A stretch of 11,673 bases of DNA from assembly GCA_003451975.1 (NCBI GenBank), contig DMIX01000385.1:1-11673 (forward strand), read 5' to 3'. A program made the translations under genes and the position numbers. The notes beneath the pieces were generated by a model, which did not search any database, was not told where the DNA came from, and saw only the letters and a program-made list of their open reading frames with translations. Below, in pieces: positions 11,550-11,673 of the stretch (positions are counted from its first letter, which is position 1; each line of letters starts with the position of its first letter). Origin of the DNA: Propionibacteriaceae bacterium. GTDB taxonomy: Bacteria; Actinomycetota; Actinomycetes; Propionibacteriales; Propionibacteriaceae.

Positions 11550-11673
11550 GCGTTCCCCTGCCAAGCGCGGGCCGCCCCTGATGAGGCGATCACCGCTCTG
11601 GCGTCCCTGGGCGTTCCCCTGCCAAGCGCGGGCCGCCCCTGATGAGGCGATCACCGCTCTGGCGTCCCTGGGC
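11550..11673. repeat. Exact 61-bp tandem repeat running off the window end
   Basis: The unit that starts GCGTTCCCCTGCCAAGCGCG and ends CTGGCGTCCCTGG occupies 11550-11610 and repeats without any difference at 11611-11671; the next two bases (GC) begin a possible third copy. The period is not a multiple of three, and no open frame crosses it, so it is non-coding. It resembles a variable-number tandem repeat (minisatellite). Total copy number is unknown because the window ends inside it. Confidence 0.9.

Noticed and set aside
11550..11673. Type I-E CRISPR array, because the period is 61 bp
   Set aside because: Both units are identical over their entire length, so there are no distinct spacers. 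The supposed repeat has no convincing 6-7-bp palindrome, and no cas gene is in the window.

Overview
The window is GC-rich and densely coded. Codon use, several apparently leaderless promoters and the gene families present suggest a member of the Actinomycetota; I cannot name the genus from sequence alone. It starts inside an aldo/keto reductase gene and ends inside a tandem repeat, so both edges are cut.

Layout. 1-2545 holds housekeeping or orphan genes: the aldo/keto reductase 3' end, a TrmL-type tRNA methyltransferase, a DUF1801 protein and an RluA-family pseudouridine synthase, arranged as convergent and divergent neighbours. 2628-4185 is an EamA exporter overlapped by a GntR/FCD regulator, probably one operon. 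4241-5232 is a divergent TetR regulator and small multidrug resistance (SMR) exporter that share two identical-arm palindromic operators. 5233-5502 is a non-coding, strongly base-paired leader. 5503-9416 is an ethanolamine utilisation module: the permease eat on the plus strand, convergent with eutB-eutC (adenosylcobalamin-dependent ethanolamine ammonia-lyase) on the minus strand, with a cluster of REP-like repeats between them. 9510-10091 is a lone transglutaminase-like protein. 10214-11228 is a divergent MarR regulator and DoxX membrane protein. 11229-11673 holds no intact gene; it contains a decayed membrane-protein fragment, a tRNA-like relic and an exact 61-bp tandem repeat.

How the genes work together. 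Eat would import ethanolamine and EutBC would split it to acetaldehyde and ammonia. No microcompartment shell genes or aldehyde dehydrogenase lie here, which points to a simple nitrogen- or carbon-scavenging route. Both the eat and the eutBC upstream regions carry TAC/AAC half-sites at about 11-bp spacing that resemble the binding pattern of the actinobacterial nitrogen regulator GlnR. I regard this shared signal as the most informative regulatory observation in the window. The three other transport or membrane units (EamA-GntR, TetR-SMR, MarR-DoxX) each sit beside their own local regulator.

I found no CRISPR-cas locus, insertion sequence, phage gene or recognisable defence system. The least explained parts are the eat leader (5233-5502) and the terminal segment (11229-11673).
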